In this document: one piece after another, positions 33,798 through 41,979 of the stretch | Position numbering within the stretch: the stretch's first letter is position 1 | How the letters are laid out: each line of letters begins with the position of its first letter | NCBI GenBank assembly: GCA_963663845.2 | Contig: OY760650.2 | Location: 1,116,001-1,180,000, forward strand | Source: Versatilivorator sp963663845 | GTDB taxonomy: Bacteria > Acidobacteriota > Terriglobia > Versatilivoradales > Versatilivoraceae | Length of the DNA stretch: 64,000 nt | Reading direction: 5' to 3' | Translations under genes and position numbers: made by a program | The notes under the pieces: generated by a model | Database searches by the model: none | Told to the model about the DNA's origin: nothing | What the model saw: only the letters and a program-made list of their open reading frames with translations

Positions 33798-35297
33798 ATG
33801 GCCGTTGAAACCTCCGAACCGGGCTTCCCCCGGACCGAGATCCGCAAGCAACTGGTGGACCTGCTGGGCATCGACAGGGTTCTCCACACCCCTGAAGAGC
33901 TGCTGGTCTATGAATGCGACGGGTTGACCCTCCATTCCCGCATGCCCGATTTCGTGGTCTTCCCAGACTCGACCCGGGAAGTGATCGAGGTCGTCAGGCT
34001 CGCCGGCCGGCACGGGATTCCCTTTCTGGCCAGAGGCGCCGGCACCAGCTTGAGCGGGGGAACCATTGCCGCCGAGGGCGGCATCGTCCTGGAGCTTTCC
34101 GGGATGAATCGGATCCTGGAGATCGACCTGGAGAATCGGCTGGCCCGGGTTCAGCCGGGAGTCGTCAACCAGCACGTCACCCGAGCGGTGGAAGCCGACG
34201 AGTTCTACTATGCGCCGGACCCGTCGAGCCAAGTGGCCTCGACCATCGGAGGCAACGTCGCCGAAAATGCCGGCGGACCCCATACGCTCAAGTACGGCGT
34301 CACCACCAACCATGTGCTGGCGCTGGAAGCGGTGTTGCCGGACGGCGAAGTCTACCGCCTGGGAACCGCCGCCGGAGACCCGGTCGGTTTCGACCTGGTG
34401 GGAACCTTCGTCGGTTCCGAGGGAACCCTGGGAATCGCGACGGAAGCCACGGTTCGCCTGCTGCACGCGGCGCCGGCGGTGAAGACGCTCCTGGCCGTCT
34501 ACGACTCGGTTTCGGAAGCAACCCGGACGGTTTCCGGCATCATCGCGCGGGGGATCGTCCCCGCCGCCCTGGAAATGATCGACAAGAACACCATTCAGGC
34601 CATCGAAGCCGGAGTCTACGCCAGCGGCATTCCCCAGGACGCCGCGGCCGTGCTGCTGATCGAAGTGGACGGGCTGGAGGCCGGCATCGAGCAGCAACTG
34701 GAGGAAATCCTGGAGGTCATTCGATCCGGGCAGGTACGGGAGGTACGGGTCGCAGGCTCGGCCGATGAGCGCAAGAAGCTGTGGGCGGCGCGAAAGAACG
34801 CCTTCGGCGCCTATGGGCGCATCAGTCCGAACTACTACACCATGGACGGCGTGATTCCGCGGAGCAAGCTTCCGCAAGTCCTGGGCCGCATCGAGAGCCT
34901 GGGCCGGGAATACGGTCTGCGGATGGCCAACGTGTTTCATGCCGGGGACGGAAACCTGCATCCCATCATCCTCTACGACATCGCCCGGGACGATGCCCGG
35001 GAAAAGGTCATGGCGCTGGCCGGCGCCATCTTGCGCTGTTGCATCGACGTGGGAGGAACCTTGAGCGGCGAGCACGGAATCGGTCTGGAGAAGAGAGAAT
35101 TCATGCGGTTGTTCTTCAGCGAGGCCGACCTGGAGGTGATGGAACGGCTCAAGCAGGTCTTCAATCCCGACAATCTGGCCAATCCGCAAAAGATCTTTCC
35201 CATGCGGCGCGGGTGCGGGGAGATGTCGTCGCTCTCGGAAGACAGCCGCGATCGTCTCGGCCGGTTCCAGGAAGACCCGGAGTTCGTGCGGTTCTGA
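33798..35297 (+). CDS. glcD: Glycolate oxidase subunit GlcD (FAD-linked)
   Basis: A 499-residue flavoprotein. The N-terminal FAD-binding PCMH domain (~40-220) shows RGAGTSLSGG (~80-89) and ASTIGGNVAENAGGPHTLKYGVT (~148-170); the C-terminal FAD-linked oxidase domain (~240-470) contains HAGDGNLHP and GGTLSGEHGIGLEKREFM. GlcD is the FAD catalytic subunit that oxidises glycolate (or D-lactate) to the keto acid. glcE and glcF follow on the same strand, completing the GlcDEF complex that feeds electrons to the quinone pool. D-lactate as substrate cannot be excluded. Confidence 0.93.
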   Translation: MAVETSEPGFPRTEIRKQLVDLLGIDRVLHTPEELLVYECDGLTLHSRMPDFVVFPDSTREVIEVVRLAGRHGIPFLARGAGTSLSGGTIAAEGGIVLELSGMNRILEIDLENRLARVQPGVVNQHVTRAVEADEFYYAPDPSSQVASTIGGNVAENAGGPHTLKYGVTTNHVLALEAVLPDGEVYRLGTAAGDPVGFDLVGTFVGSEGTLGIATEATVRLLHAAPAVKTLLAVYDSVSEATRTVSGIIARGIVPAALEMIDKNTIQAIEAGVYASGIPQDAAAVLLIEVDGLEAGIEQQLEEILEVIRSGQVREVRVAGSADERKKLWAARKNAFGAYGRISPNYYTMDGVIPRSKLPQVLGRIESLGREYGLRMANVFHAGDGNLHPIILYDIARDDAREKVMALAGAILRCCIDVGGTLSGEHGIGLEKREFMRLFFSEADLEVMERLKQVFNPDNLANPQKIFPMRRGCGEMSSLSEDSRDRLGRFQEDPEFVRF

Positions 35298-35347
35298 CAG
35301 GGCCGCTCCGGACGGCCGGCTCGCCGCACACGGGACCGGCGTCAACC

Positions 35348-36730
35348 ATGGCGGGACCGGGTTCAGGATCTCGAGGTCTTTCAGTGTCGAAGGATTCCCC
35401 AGCGACCGAGGCCGATTCCCAGGCCTCTTTCTCCCTGCCTGCTTCCCGACTGGAAGCCTTCACCGTGCAGGGGAAGCGGCCCCGGCGGGCCGCCGCTCCG
35501 CGAACGCCCGAGGAGGTCGGCGAACTGCTGCGCGCGGCTCATCGCGAGCACTGGGCCGTCGTTCCCTATGGCGCCGGGAGCCGTCAGGACCTCGGGAACC
35601 CTCCCGAGCGCTTCGACCTGGCTCTGGCAACCACTCGCCTGGACCGAATCCCTGAATACGAGCCCCAGGACCTGGTGGTGAGGGTGGAAAGCGGGTGCCG
35701 CCTGGCGCGGCTGCAAGAACTGCTGGCGGCCGATCGCTTGTGCCTGCCCCTGGACCCCCCCGCCTACCGGCAGACGACCCTGGGAGGGATGGTGGCCACC
35801 AACGCCAGCGGACCGGGGCGATTCGGCCATGGGACCCTGCGCGACTACCTGCTCGGAGTCGGCGTCGTCCAGGCGGACGGGTCCCGGACCCGTTTCGGCT
35901 CGAGAGTGGTCAAGAACGTCACCGGATATGACATGTGCAAGCTCTATGCGGGCTCGTTCGGCACCCTGGGCGTCTTTTCCGATTTCTACTTCAAGCTCAA
36001 GCCCCTTCCGCCCGTGGAGAAGACGGTCATCGGCCTCTTCAGCAAACTCCCTCCGGTGGGAAGCGCCTTGAGCCGGCTGCTGCGTTCCCCCTTGACTCCC
36101 ATTGCCGTCGAGTTCCTCAACGGCGGCGCCTCGGGCCGGCTGGACCGGAAGCTGGACTGGAGCGGAAAGATTGCAGGCTATGCCCTGGTGGTCAAGTTCG
36201 GAGACCTGGAGGCGGCCGCCAACTGGCAGGTCGAGGAACTGAAGGAGATCTGGGGTTCCTGCCTGGACGGGGACGTGCCGGTCAGCGACTCCCCCGAGCA
36301 GGCCCGGCTCTGGGACTGCTTGCGGGAGGACCACTTCTGCCTGGCGGAACCCCCGCTGGAAAGCGCCCGGCTCAAGGTCAACGTCCTCCCCAGTCAACTG
36401 GTCCGGTGGATCGAGGAGATCGAGAGGCGCTTGTCCGAAGCCGAGGCTCCCTTCTTCCTGAGAGCCCACGCGGGAAGCGGGGTGATCCGAATCCACTGTC
36501 ATCTCGATCCTGCAACCCCTCGGGTGGAGAGGCTGGCGGGACTGATCGAGAGGTGGCGGGGCTCATTGAAGGCGGTACGCGGCAGCGTGGTGATCGAAAA
36601 GGGTCCCGCCGGCCTGAAGAGCCGGGTCGATGCCTGGGGCTATCGATACAAGGACCTGGAGTTGATGAGGCGGATCAAGAACCGGCTCGACCCCCGGGAG
36701 ATCCTGAACCCGGGAAGATTCGTGGTTTGA
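35348..36730 (+). CDS. glcE: Glycolate oxidase subunit GlcE (FAD-binding)
   Basis: From ATG 35348 this has 460 residues; a GTG at 35384 with GAGG 8 bases upstream is an equally good start (448 residues). The PCMH FAD-binding fold is visible: VPYGAGSRQDLGN (~65-77), TTLGGMVATNASGPGRFGHGTLRDYLLG (~135-162) and VVKNVTGYDMCKLYAGSFGTLG (~180-202). GlcE resembles GlcD but lacks its full C-terminal catalytic domain and is required for complex activity. It lies between glcD and glcF, as in E. coli. No sign of damage. Confidence 0.9.
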   Translation: MAGPGSGSRGLSVSKDSPATEADSQASFSLPASRLEAFTVQGKRPRRAAAPRTPEEVGELLRAAHREHWAVVPYGAGSRQDLGNPPERFDLALATTRLDRIPEYEPQDLVVRVESGCRLARLQELLAADRLCLPLDPPAYRQTTLGGMVATNASGPGRFGHGTLRDYLLGVGVVQADGSRTRFGSRVVKNVTGYDMCKLYAGSFGTLGVFSDFYFKLKPLPPVEKTVIGLFSKLPPVGSALSRLLRSPLTPIAVEFLNGGASGRLDRKLDWSGKIAGYALVVKFGDLEAAANWQVEELKEIWGSCLDGDVPVSDSPEQARLWDCLREDHFCLAEPPLESARLKVNVLPSQLVRWIEEIERRLSEAEAPFFLRAHAGSGVIRIHCHLDPATPRVERLAGLIERWRGSLKAVRGSVVIEKGPAGLKSRVDAWGYRYKDLELMRRIKNRLDPREILNPGRFVV

Positions 36731-36814
36731 ACCCGGCCGGCCCGGGCGCCGCCTGCGCCGTTAACCGGCCGGGCATCGGTCCTGGCCGTGAGGCTTCAGA
36801 CATCCGAGGAACCC

Positions 36815-38146
36815 ATGGAATCACCGACCCATCCACATCAGGCAGGCCGCGCCGCCCCGGCGGACTTGACTCCTCAATGCGTCCACTGCGGGCTTTGCCT
36901 GCAGGCCTGTCCGACCTACGTCGAGCTGGGAAGAGAGGCCGACTCGCCCAGAGGCCGCATCTACCTCATGCAAGCCCAGCAGCGCGGCAGGTTGCCGGTC
37001 GCCGGCAGTTTCTCCCAGCACATCTCCGCCTGCCTGGACTGCCGCGCCTGCGAGTCGGCTTGCCCTTCAGGCGTGCCCTACGGCGAACTGGTGGAGCAGG
37101 CCCGTGAGATCGTCGAGCAACAACTGAAGCGCCCCCTGCTGGTGGAGGCCCTGCGCCGCTACGTCTTCGGCCGGGTTTTCCCCTCTCCCCGGCTCCTGCG
37201 GCTCCATTTTCACCTGCTGCGCCTCTACCAGCGCCTGGGCTTGCAGGCACTGTTTCGGGGGCTGGCTTCCCTGAAGCTGATCCCGTCGCGGCTGGCCGGC
37301 CTGGAACGGTTGCTTCCCGACCTTGGAGGACGCGCCGCCCCGGTTGAACTCGGAACTGTCTTCAGGGGCGCCGGGGCCACCCGGGTGCGAGTGGGACTGG
37401 TCACCGGGTGCGTCATGAACGAAATCTTCGCCGACATCCACCGGGCCACCATTCGAGTCCTGCAACGAAACGGTTGCGAGATCGTCGTCCCCTCCTCCCA
37501 GGTCTGCTGCGGCGCTCTCCACGCCCACGCCGGCATCACGGCGACTGCCCGGGAGATGGCGAAAAAAAACATTCAGGCCTTCGAGCAGGCCGGCGTCTCG
37601 GCGGTCGTCGTCAACGCGGCCGGCTGCGGCGCCAAGCTCAAGGAGTACGGGACCCTTCTCGCCGGCGATCCCGAGTTCTCATCCCGAGCCCGGTCCTTCA
37701 GCCAAGGAGTCGTGGACATTTCGGAGTTTCTGGACGGGCTGCCGGTTCTCTCCCCGCCGGGTCGGCTGGAATTGACGATCGCCTACGACGACCCCTGTCA
37801 CCTGCTGCACGCCCAGAGGATTGCGGCGGCGCCGCGGCGCCTGCTGCAGCAGATTCCGGGGCTGAAGCTGCTGGAGCTGCGCCATCCGGACCAATGTTGC
37901 GGGAGCGCGGGGATTTACAACATCACGCACCCCGAATTGTCGATGCGGATCCTGGAGCGCAAGATCGAGGACATCGAGCAGTGCGGGCCGGCGGTGGTGG
38001 CCACCGGAAACCCCGGGTGTCTCCTTCAGATCGCCAACGGACTGCGGCTGGCCCGCCTGCATCACATCCAGGTGATGCACCCCATGGAGATCCTGGATCG
38101 CGCCTACGGATCAGCCTCCGCGGGAAACGGCCGCAATCCCGGCTGA
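36815..38146 (+). CDS. glcF: Glycolate oxidase iron-sulfur subunit GlcF
   Basis: The start at 36815 (MESPTHPHQ) has GAGGA 4 bases upstream; a GTG at 36788 is an alternative. 443 residues. Two ferredoxin-type 4Fe-4S motifs are at C22-C25-C28-C32 and C73-C76-C79-C83. Two CCG (heterodisulfide-reductase-like) domains follow, with QVCCGALHAHAG and DQCCGSAGIYN motifs. It passes electrons from the GlcD/E flavins to quinone at the cytoplasmic membrane. The gene is 84 bases after glcE, so glcDEF likely forms one operon. Confidence 0.93.
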   Translation: MESPTHPHQAGRAAPADLTPQCVHCGLCLQACPTYVELGREADSPRGRIYLMQAQQRGRLPVAGSFSQHISACLDCRACESACPSGVPYGELVEQAREIVEQQLKRPLLVEALRRYVFGRVFPSPRLLRLHFHLLRLYQRLGLQALFRGLASLKLIPSRLAGLERLLPDLGGRAAPVELGTVFRGAGATRVRVGLVTGCVMNEIFADIHRATIRVLQRNGCEIVVPSSQVCCGALHAHAGITATAREMAKKNIQAFEQAGVSAVVVNAAGCGAKLKEYGTLLAGDPEFSSRARSFSQGVVDISEFLDGLPVLSPPGRLELTIAYDDPCHLLHAQRIAAAPRRLLQQIPGLKLLELRHPDQCCGSAGIYNITHPELSMRILERKIEDIEQCGPAVVATGNPGCLLQIANGLRLARLHHIQVMHPMEILDRAYGSASAGNGRNPG

Positions 38147-38247
38147 ACCACCGAGATCTCCTGTGGTAAGGTGTGTCGGAGAGGCGTCGTCCTCAGGGAA
38201 GAAGCGAACGGCGACCGCCTGTCGGCGAACGGAACCCGGGCTCCACC

Positions 38248-38886
38248 ATGCATGAGCTTGAACCGATTCCAACCGGTTCGGCCGGAAGGCAGGACCGCCA
38301 CCTTGGGGTCAGGATGCAGGCCGACGTCCTGAAGGAGTTTCTGCGAGTCATCGCCCGCAAGAAAAGGGCGGTGTTGCTGGACGTTGGCGTTCCAACAGGA
38401 GCCAACGTCGAGTTTTTCTTCGGACGTGAAGTCAAGCTGTACGTGGAAGACCTGCTGGAGGCTTACTCGAAACCCGAATACTCGACCTCGTCCGGTAATC
38501 AACGGGCCCTCGGTGCGAGCAAGTTCTTCAGGGAGAACTTCAAGTACCCGGTCGACTTCTTCGACGGGCTGATTTGCTGGGATCTGCTGAGCTATCTGGA
38601 CCCCGAATTCGCCTCCCTGTTTGTCGCCAGAGTATCGGCGATGATGAAGCCCAAGAGCTTGATCTTCGCCCTCTTTCAGACCAGGCCGCCGGGCGGCTCC
38701 GATGGGATCCACCAGTACCGCATCGTCACCGATGACAGCCTGGAACGCACTCCCACCGATCGCGCCCTGTCCATCCGCAAGATCTACCAGAATCGAGACG
38801 TGACCCAGTTGTTCGACGGCTACGATACCCGCCGATTCCTGCTCATGAAGCACAACCTCCTGGCCGTCATCATGCAGAAGTACTGA
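38248..38886 (+). CDS. Class I SAM-dependent methyltransferase-like protein
   Basis: The ATG at 38248 (MHELEPIPTGS) is preferred over an earlier in-frame ATG at 38173 whose product begins with a low-complexity Arg-rich stretch. 212 residues. The Rossmann-like pattern AVLLDVGVPTGANVEFFFGREVKLYVEDL (~43-72) resembles motif I/II of class I methyltransferases, but the glycine motif is DVGVPTG rather than DxGxGxG, so SAM binding is uncertain. Later, FDGLICWDLLSYLDPEFA resembles the motif IV/V region. It follows glcF by 101 bases on the same strand. Substrate unknown. Confidence 0.65.
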   Translation: MHELEPIPTGSAGRQDRHLGVRMQADVLKEFLRVIARKKRAVLLDVGVPTGANVEFFFGREVKLYVEDLLEAYSKPEYSTSSGNQRALGASKFFRENFKYPVDFFDGLICWDLLSYLDPEFASLFVARVSAMMKPKSLIFALFQTRPPGGSDGIHQYRIVTDDSLERTPTDRALSIRKIYQNRDVTQLFDGYDTRRFLLMKHNLLAVIMQKY

Positions 38887-39067
38887 CCCTCAAGCCGGTG
38901 ATTAGTGATCAGTGGTCAGTGGCCAGTATTTTGATCGATTGGTTGAGCTTATTGCTCGGAACTCCCCTGTTTCACTCCCGTATGATCCGCACGGCAGGGT
39001 GGAGGCGGGGCTAACCACTATCCACTGGTCACTAACCACTTGCCTGAAACAGCTTGTTTCAGACAAG
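38887..39067. repeat. Intergenic AGTGGTC repeats and a 13-bp stem hairpin after the deaminase gene
   Basis: The gap contains AGTG-A/G-TCAGTGG heptamer-like runs (38899-38925 and, inverted, 39011-39040), an inverted partial copy of the 54-bp element (about 38967-38998), and a hairpin: 39039-39051 with 39055-39067, one mismatch in 13, loop GCT. The right arm covers the stop codon of the deaminase gene (39059-39061), so it may end that transcript, but there is no T-run. Confidence 0.5.
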
Positions 39068-39820
39068 CCGGTACTCTCGAATCCTGATTCCGGCTTCCTC
39101 GAACAAGCGAAAGGTCGAGTCGTTCAGCGGATACCCCACGTCGAACACCACCTCGGTGATCCCGCTGTTGATGATCATCTTGGCGCACATCAGGCAGGGC
39201 GAAAAGGTGGAATAGAGGCAACCGTCCTTGACGCTGGTGCCGTGGTAGGCCGCCTGGGTGATGGCGTTTTCCTCGGCGTGGGAACACAGACACTCGTCCA
39301 GCCGGGTCCCGCTGGCCGCCAGCCCGCTGCAGCGCGGACACCCCCCCTCGTTGCAGTTCCTGGTTCCGCGCGGGGTCCCGTTGTAGCCGGTGGAGACGAT
39401 CCTGCGGTCTTTCACCACCACCGCGCCCACCTTGCGCTTGATGCAGTTGCTTCGCATGGAAGCCACTTGGGCAATCCTCATGAAATACTCGTCCCAGGAG
39501 GGCCGCGGCGTGCCGGCCAGCTTCCGCCGCACCAGGCTGCCGAGCTTCTCCAGGGCTTCCCCTTCGGATTGGCCGGGCGCCAGCACCAGGTCGAACGACA
39601 CTGCCGGCTCCTCGGGTTCACCCACCCAAACCAGCACCATTCCCGCTTCCCGCAAGGATTCCCAATCGGAAGGCGCCTGCCGTCTTCGAAAAACCAGGTG
39701 CTGCGACAGCGCCTGCAGCGGGGGCCGGGCGGACCGGCACGAACCGAACCCCTTCACTTTCAAGTCATTTTGCAGAGCCAGGGCCAGCGGCGAATCTTCC
39801 CCGAACAACCCGATGATCAT
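39059..39820 (-). CDS. dCMP/cytidine deaminase-like protein with degenerate N-terminal nucleotide-binding-like domain
   Basis: The start at 39820 is supported by AGAGGG a few bases upstream; the frame stays open 64 codons further without family similarity. 253 residues. The C-terminal half (~105-253) is a zinc-dependent dCMP/cytidine deaminase: RKVGAVVVKDRRIVSTGYNGTP, C178-S-H181-A-E183-ENAI, and P208-C209-LM-C212. The N-terminal ~100 residues begin MIIGLFGEDSPLALALQNDLK, which looks like a P-loop NTPase start but lacks GxxxxGKS/T. Such fused forms are known among ComE-type deaminases. It likely makes dUMP for thymidylate synthesis. It stands alone between repeat-rich gaps. Confidence 0.85.
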   Translation of the reverse strand: MIIGLFGEDSPLALALQNDLKVKGFGSCRSARPPLQALSQHLVFRRRQAPSDWESLREAGMVLVWVGEPEEPAVSFDLVLAPGQSEGEALEKLGSLVRRKLAGTPRPSWDEYFMRIAQVASMRSNCIKRKVGAVVVKDRRIVSTGYNGTPRGTRNCNEGGCPRCSGLAASGTRLDECLCSHAEENAITQAAYHGTSVKDGCLYSTFSPCLMCAKMIINSGITEVVFDVGYPLNDSTFRLFEEAGIRIREYRLV

Positions 39821-40012
39821 GATGCAACCCTCTTGTTCCGGCCCGGAACCGACCCCGGTCCTTGCACTGACGCATCTTGGAGCGAATGCCCGCGTTGGCC
39901 GTTGCCGACAGGTCCAGATTACCATAAGATCCGTCCCCGTTCTGCCGGGCGGATCATTCGGAAGGGTGCTTCCTATTCGCCGCGTTCGCGGCTGTGGCGG
40001 TGCAGGGTTCAT

Positions 40013-40345
40013 ACGACCCCAGGCTTCCGCCTGGGGCTACCCTGAGCCGCTGCTTCGCAGCTCCATAAGGATGGCTTGTAGGAAGCGTCGCGGCGGATAC
40101 CCACGCCAACCGCAGCGTCGCAGCTCTCCCTGAACCCACGATACTGCAATGGGGAACGTGCTTGTTTATCTGGAATGAAGCGTTTGCAAGAATCGGTAGA
40201 GGGATCTTTTCCGCGAATGGCCACAAAAGGCACAAAAACACAAAAAAGAATCCTCCGATCGTCAAAGACTCGAAATCACGCCACTCATTTTGTGCCTTTT
40301 GTGCCTTTTGTGGTGAATGCCGGAGCTGCCAGCCCTTCACCTTTG
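40013..40345 (+). repeat. ~330-bp dispersed element, copy 1 (inverted partner at 48288-48620)
   Basis: This stretch begins with a perfect hairpin CCCCAGGC-TTCC-GCCTGGGG (40017-40036), continues through CTGAGCCGCTGCTTCGCAGC and GGCCACAAAAGGCACAAAAA, and ends with TGCCGGAGCTGCCAGCCCTT. The reverse complement of 48288-48620 matches it over nearly its whole length with scattered mismatches and small indels. It is directly followed by a solo copy of the array unit. No gene is visible in it. Confidence 0.8.
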
Positions 40346-40670
40346 CTGCGACGACGTCACGGGAGGAAGTCCTCCGGGAGCGCGGGCGTCCCGCCCGCAC
40401 AACGCTGGCACAGCCTCGGCCCTCTCCTCCACCCGGCTCGACCGGCAACGGCGCCACGATTCCGCTTCGGCCGCGCCCATGCGGTTCCCGCCGGCAGGGT
40501 GGCCGGGCGCCATATCGCAGGGAAATTGAGCGGCACGTAACGGCAGTGCATGCGGGCGAGACGCCCGCGCTCCCGGAGGGGCGCCTCCTCCCATCCTTCT
40601 TGCTCCGCGAGGAGGCACTGCCCCTGCCGATGCGGCAGTGCCGTCCCGCTTTCTGTGCCTTCGTGGATTC
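40341..40670 (+). repeat. Solo copy of the tandem-array unit
   Basis: Same sequence as a unit of the 16-20 kb array, with about 10-15% differences by eye. It contains both REP-like hairpin arms (about 40378-40402 and 40549-40576), the core between them and the 3' arm with the GGCACTGCC/GGCAGTGCC stem (40614-40644). The 5' decamer part (CACGAATGGA) is missing; instead it joins the ~330-bp element. Confidence 0.8.
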
Positions 40671-40685
40671 CTCTTTTTCCCGTTT

Positions 40686-40739
40686 GTTTCAAACAAGCAC
40701 CACCCCTGCCCTGGGGTGCGGATCATCCGAGAGTGAAAC
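40686..40739. repeat. 54-bp GTTTCA...TGAAAC element, copy 2
   Basis: Same length and ends as copy 1 at 15991-16044, with small changes in the middle (GGGGTGCGG in place of GCCGGGCGG). It lies at the 3' side of the solo array unit. Confidence 0.7.
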
Positions 40740-40777
40740 AAGAGAAGTTCATAGCCTGTCGGGAACAAGATTTTTGA

Positions 40778-40927
40778 ACATGGATGCACAGGATGCACAG
40801 GATAATCAGGATGGGAGGGTGTTGCAGCAGAGCTGACTTCGGCGGTGATCGCGACGGATTTGCGGAAATCCAGGACTTCAAACCAGCCGTCTCCGGAAAA
40901 AATCCTGTGCATCCTGTGCATCCATGT
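40778..40927. repeat. 150-bp element with perfect 26-bp terminal inverted repeats
   Basis: Left arm 40778-40803 and right arm 40902-40927 are perfect reverse complements. Each arm contains GGATGCACAGGATGCACAG, a doubled GGATGCACA unit. The 98-base centre shows no open gene. The structure is MITE-like. A further partial similarity may extend outwards into A/T-rich runs on both sides. Confidence 0.65.
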
Positions 40928-41050
40928 CAATAAAAAAGGGGATTCGGCTTCGCCCCGAAAGCGGAGCCGACCCGGCGGGCCTCAAAGAGAGGGTAACATC
41001 CTGTGAGTCAACGAGATAGATCCAACTGAAGCGGGCTGGTTCCCAATTTT

Positions 41051-41300
41051 GTTTCAGACAAGCACCACCCCTGCCCTGCCGGGCGGATCATACGAGAGTG
41101 AAACACCCAATCGTCAATAAAGACGAACCACGAATGCACACGAATAGACACGAATACCAATGGACCTCCTTGGCTGCGACGCCGTCATGGGATGAAGGCC
41201 CACCCCATCCTTCTTGCTCCGCGAGGAGGCACAGCCCCTGCCGATGCGGCAGAGCCGTCACGCTTCGTAGCCCTTCGTGAATCTTCGTCTGTCTTCGTGG
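41051..41300. repeat. 54-bp element copy 3 joined to an array unit lacking its core
   Basis: The 54-bp element (41051-41104) runs directly into a unit with the 5' decamer arm (GAACCACGAATGCACACGAAT at 41126 onward) and the 3' arm (CATCCTTCTTGCTCCGCGAG), but the inverted-repeat-bounded core is absent: GATGAAGGCC is followed directly by CACCCCATCC (about 41193-41212). The region to 41352 continues with CTTCGTG-type repeats and a T-rich run, and holds no gene. Confidence 0.75.
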
Positions 41301-41352
41301 ATCACTCTTTTTTCTTTTTTTTCAGGTAAGCTTCATCGCAGGAGAACAACCC

Positions 41353-41979
41353 ATGAACATCCTGGATCCGTCCATCGTTCGTTACCTCCATTCCCTGACT
41401 CCTCCGAGGGACTCCACCCTCCGGGAAATGGAACGCATCGCCGCCGAGAAGAGATTTCCCATCATCGGGCCCCTGGTAGGCCGCCTGCTCTGCCAACTGG
41501 CGCACCTGACGCGGGCCCGACGCATCTTCGAGCTGGGATCCGGCTATGGCTACTCGGCGATCTGGTTCGCAAGGGGCCTGCAACCGGGGGGCCGGATCAT
41601 CTGCACCGACGGCTCCGGGGAAAACGCCGCCCTGGCCGCCCGGTTTTTCCGGCAGGCCAAAATCGAAGGTCTGGTAGACTACCGGACCGGCGACGCCCTT
41701 TCCCTGCTGGCCGAGGAGCCGGGATCCTTCGACATCATCCTCAACGACGTGGACAAGCACGAGTATCCCGAAGTATTCCGGCAGGCGGTCCCCCGATTGA
41801 AAAGGGGAGGCCTTCTGATAACCGACAACACCCTGTGGGGCGGACGGGTGGTCGAAGACGACGATGCCCCCAGCACGGCCGGAATCCGAGCCTTCAATCG
41901 ACTGGCCTTTCAATCCGAAGACGTCCTGACCACCATCATTCCCCTCAGGGATGGGGTGGCGCTGAGCATCAGGCGATGA
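41353..41979 (+). CDS. COMT-like class I O-methyltransferase
   Basis: A 208-residue protein of O-methyltransferase family 3. Motif I is FELGSGYGYSAIWFA (59-73), followed by DGSGENAALAARFF and the metal-ligand Asp region FDIILNDVDKHEYPE (~130-144) with LLITDNTLWGGRV (~155-167), where Asp and Asn bind the metal. Such enzymes methylate catechol-type hydroxyls using SAM and Mg2+. Its stop overlaps the start of the following metallo-hydrolase by 4 bases (ATGA), so the two are co-translated. Substrate unknown. Confidence 0.88.
   Translation: MNILDPSIVRYLHSLTPPRDSTLREMERIAAEKRFPIIGPLVGRLLCQLAHLTRARRIFELGSGYGYSAIWFARGLQPGGRIICTDGSGENAALAARFFRQAKIEGLVDYRTGDALSLLAEEPGSFDIILNDVDKHEYPEVFRQAVPRLKRGGLLITDNTLWGGRVVEDDDAPSTAGIRAFNRLAFQSEDVLTTIIPLRDGVALSIRR

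Noticed and set aside
39039..39067. Rho-independent terminator of the deaminase gene
   Set aside because: The stem is strong but there is no T-run on either side and it matches a dispersed repeat motif (GTTTCAGACAAG), so I list it only as part of the repeat region.
40013..40345. Structured RNA gene suggested by the GNRA-loop hairpin
   Set aside because: The hairpin lies in a dispersed repeat present in several copies in both orientations, and no conserved pairing beyond the 8-bp stem can be argued from these copies alone.
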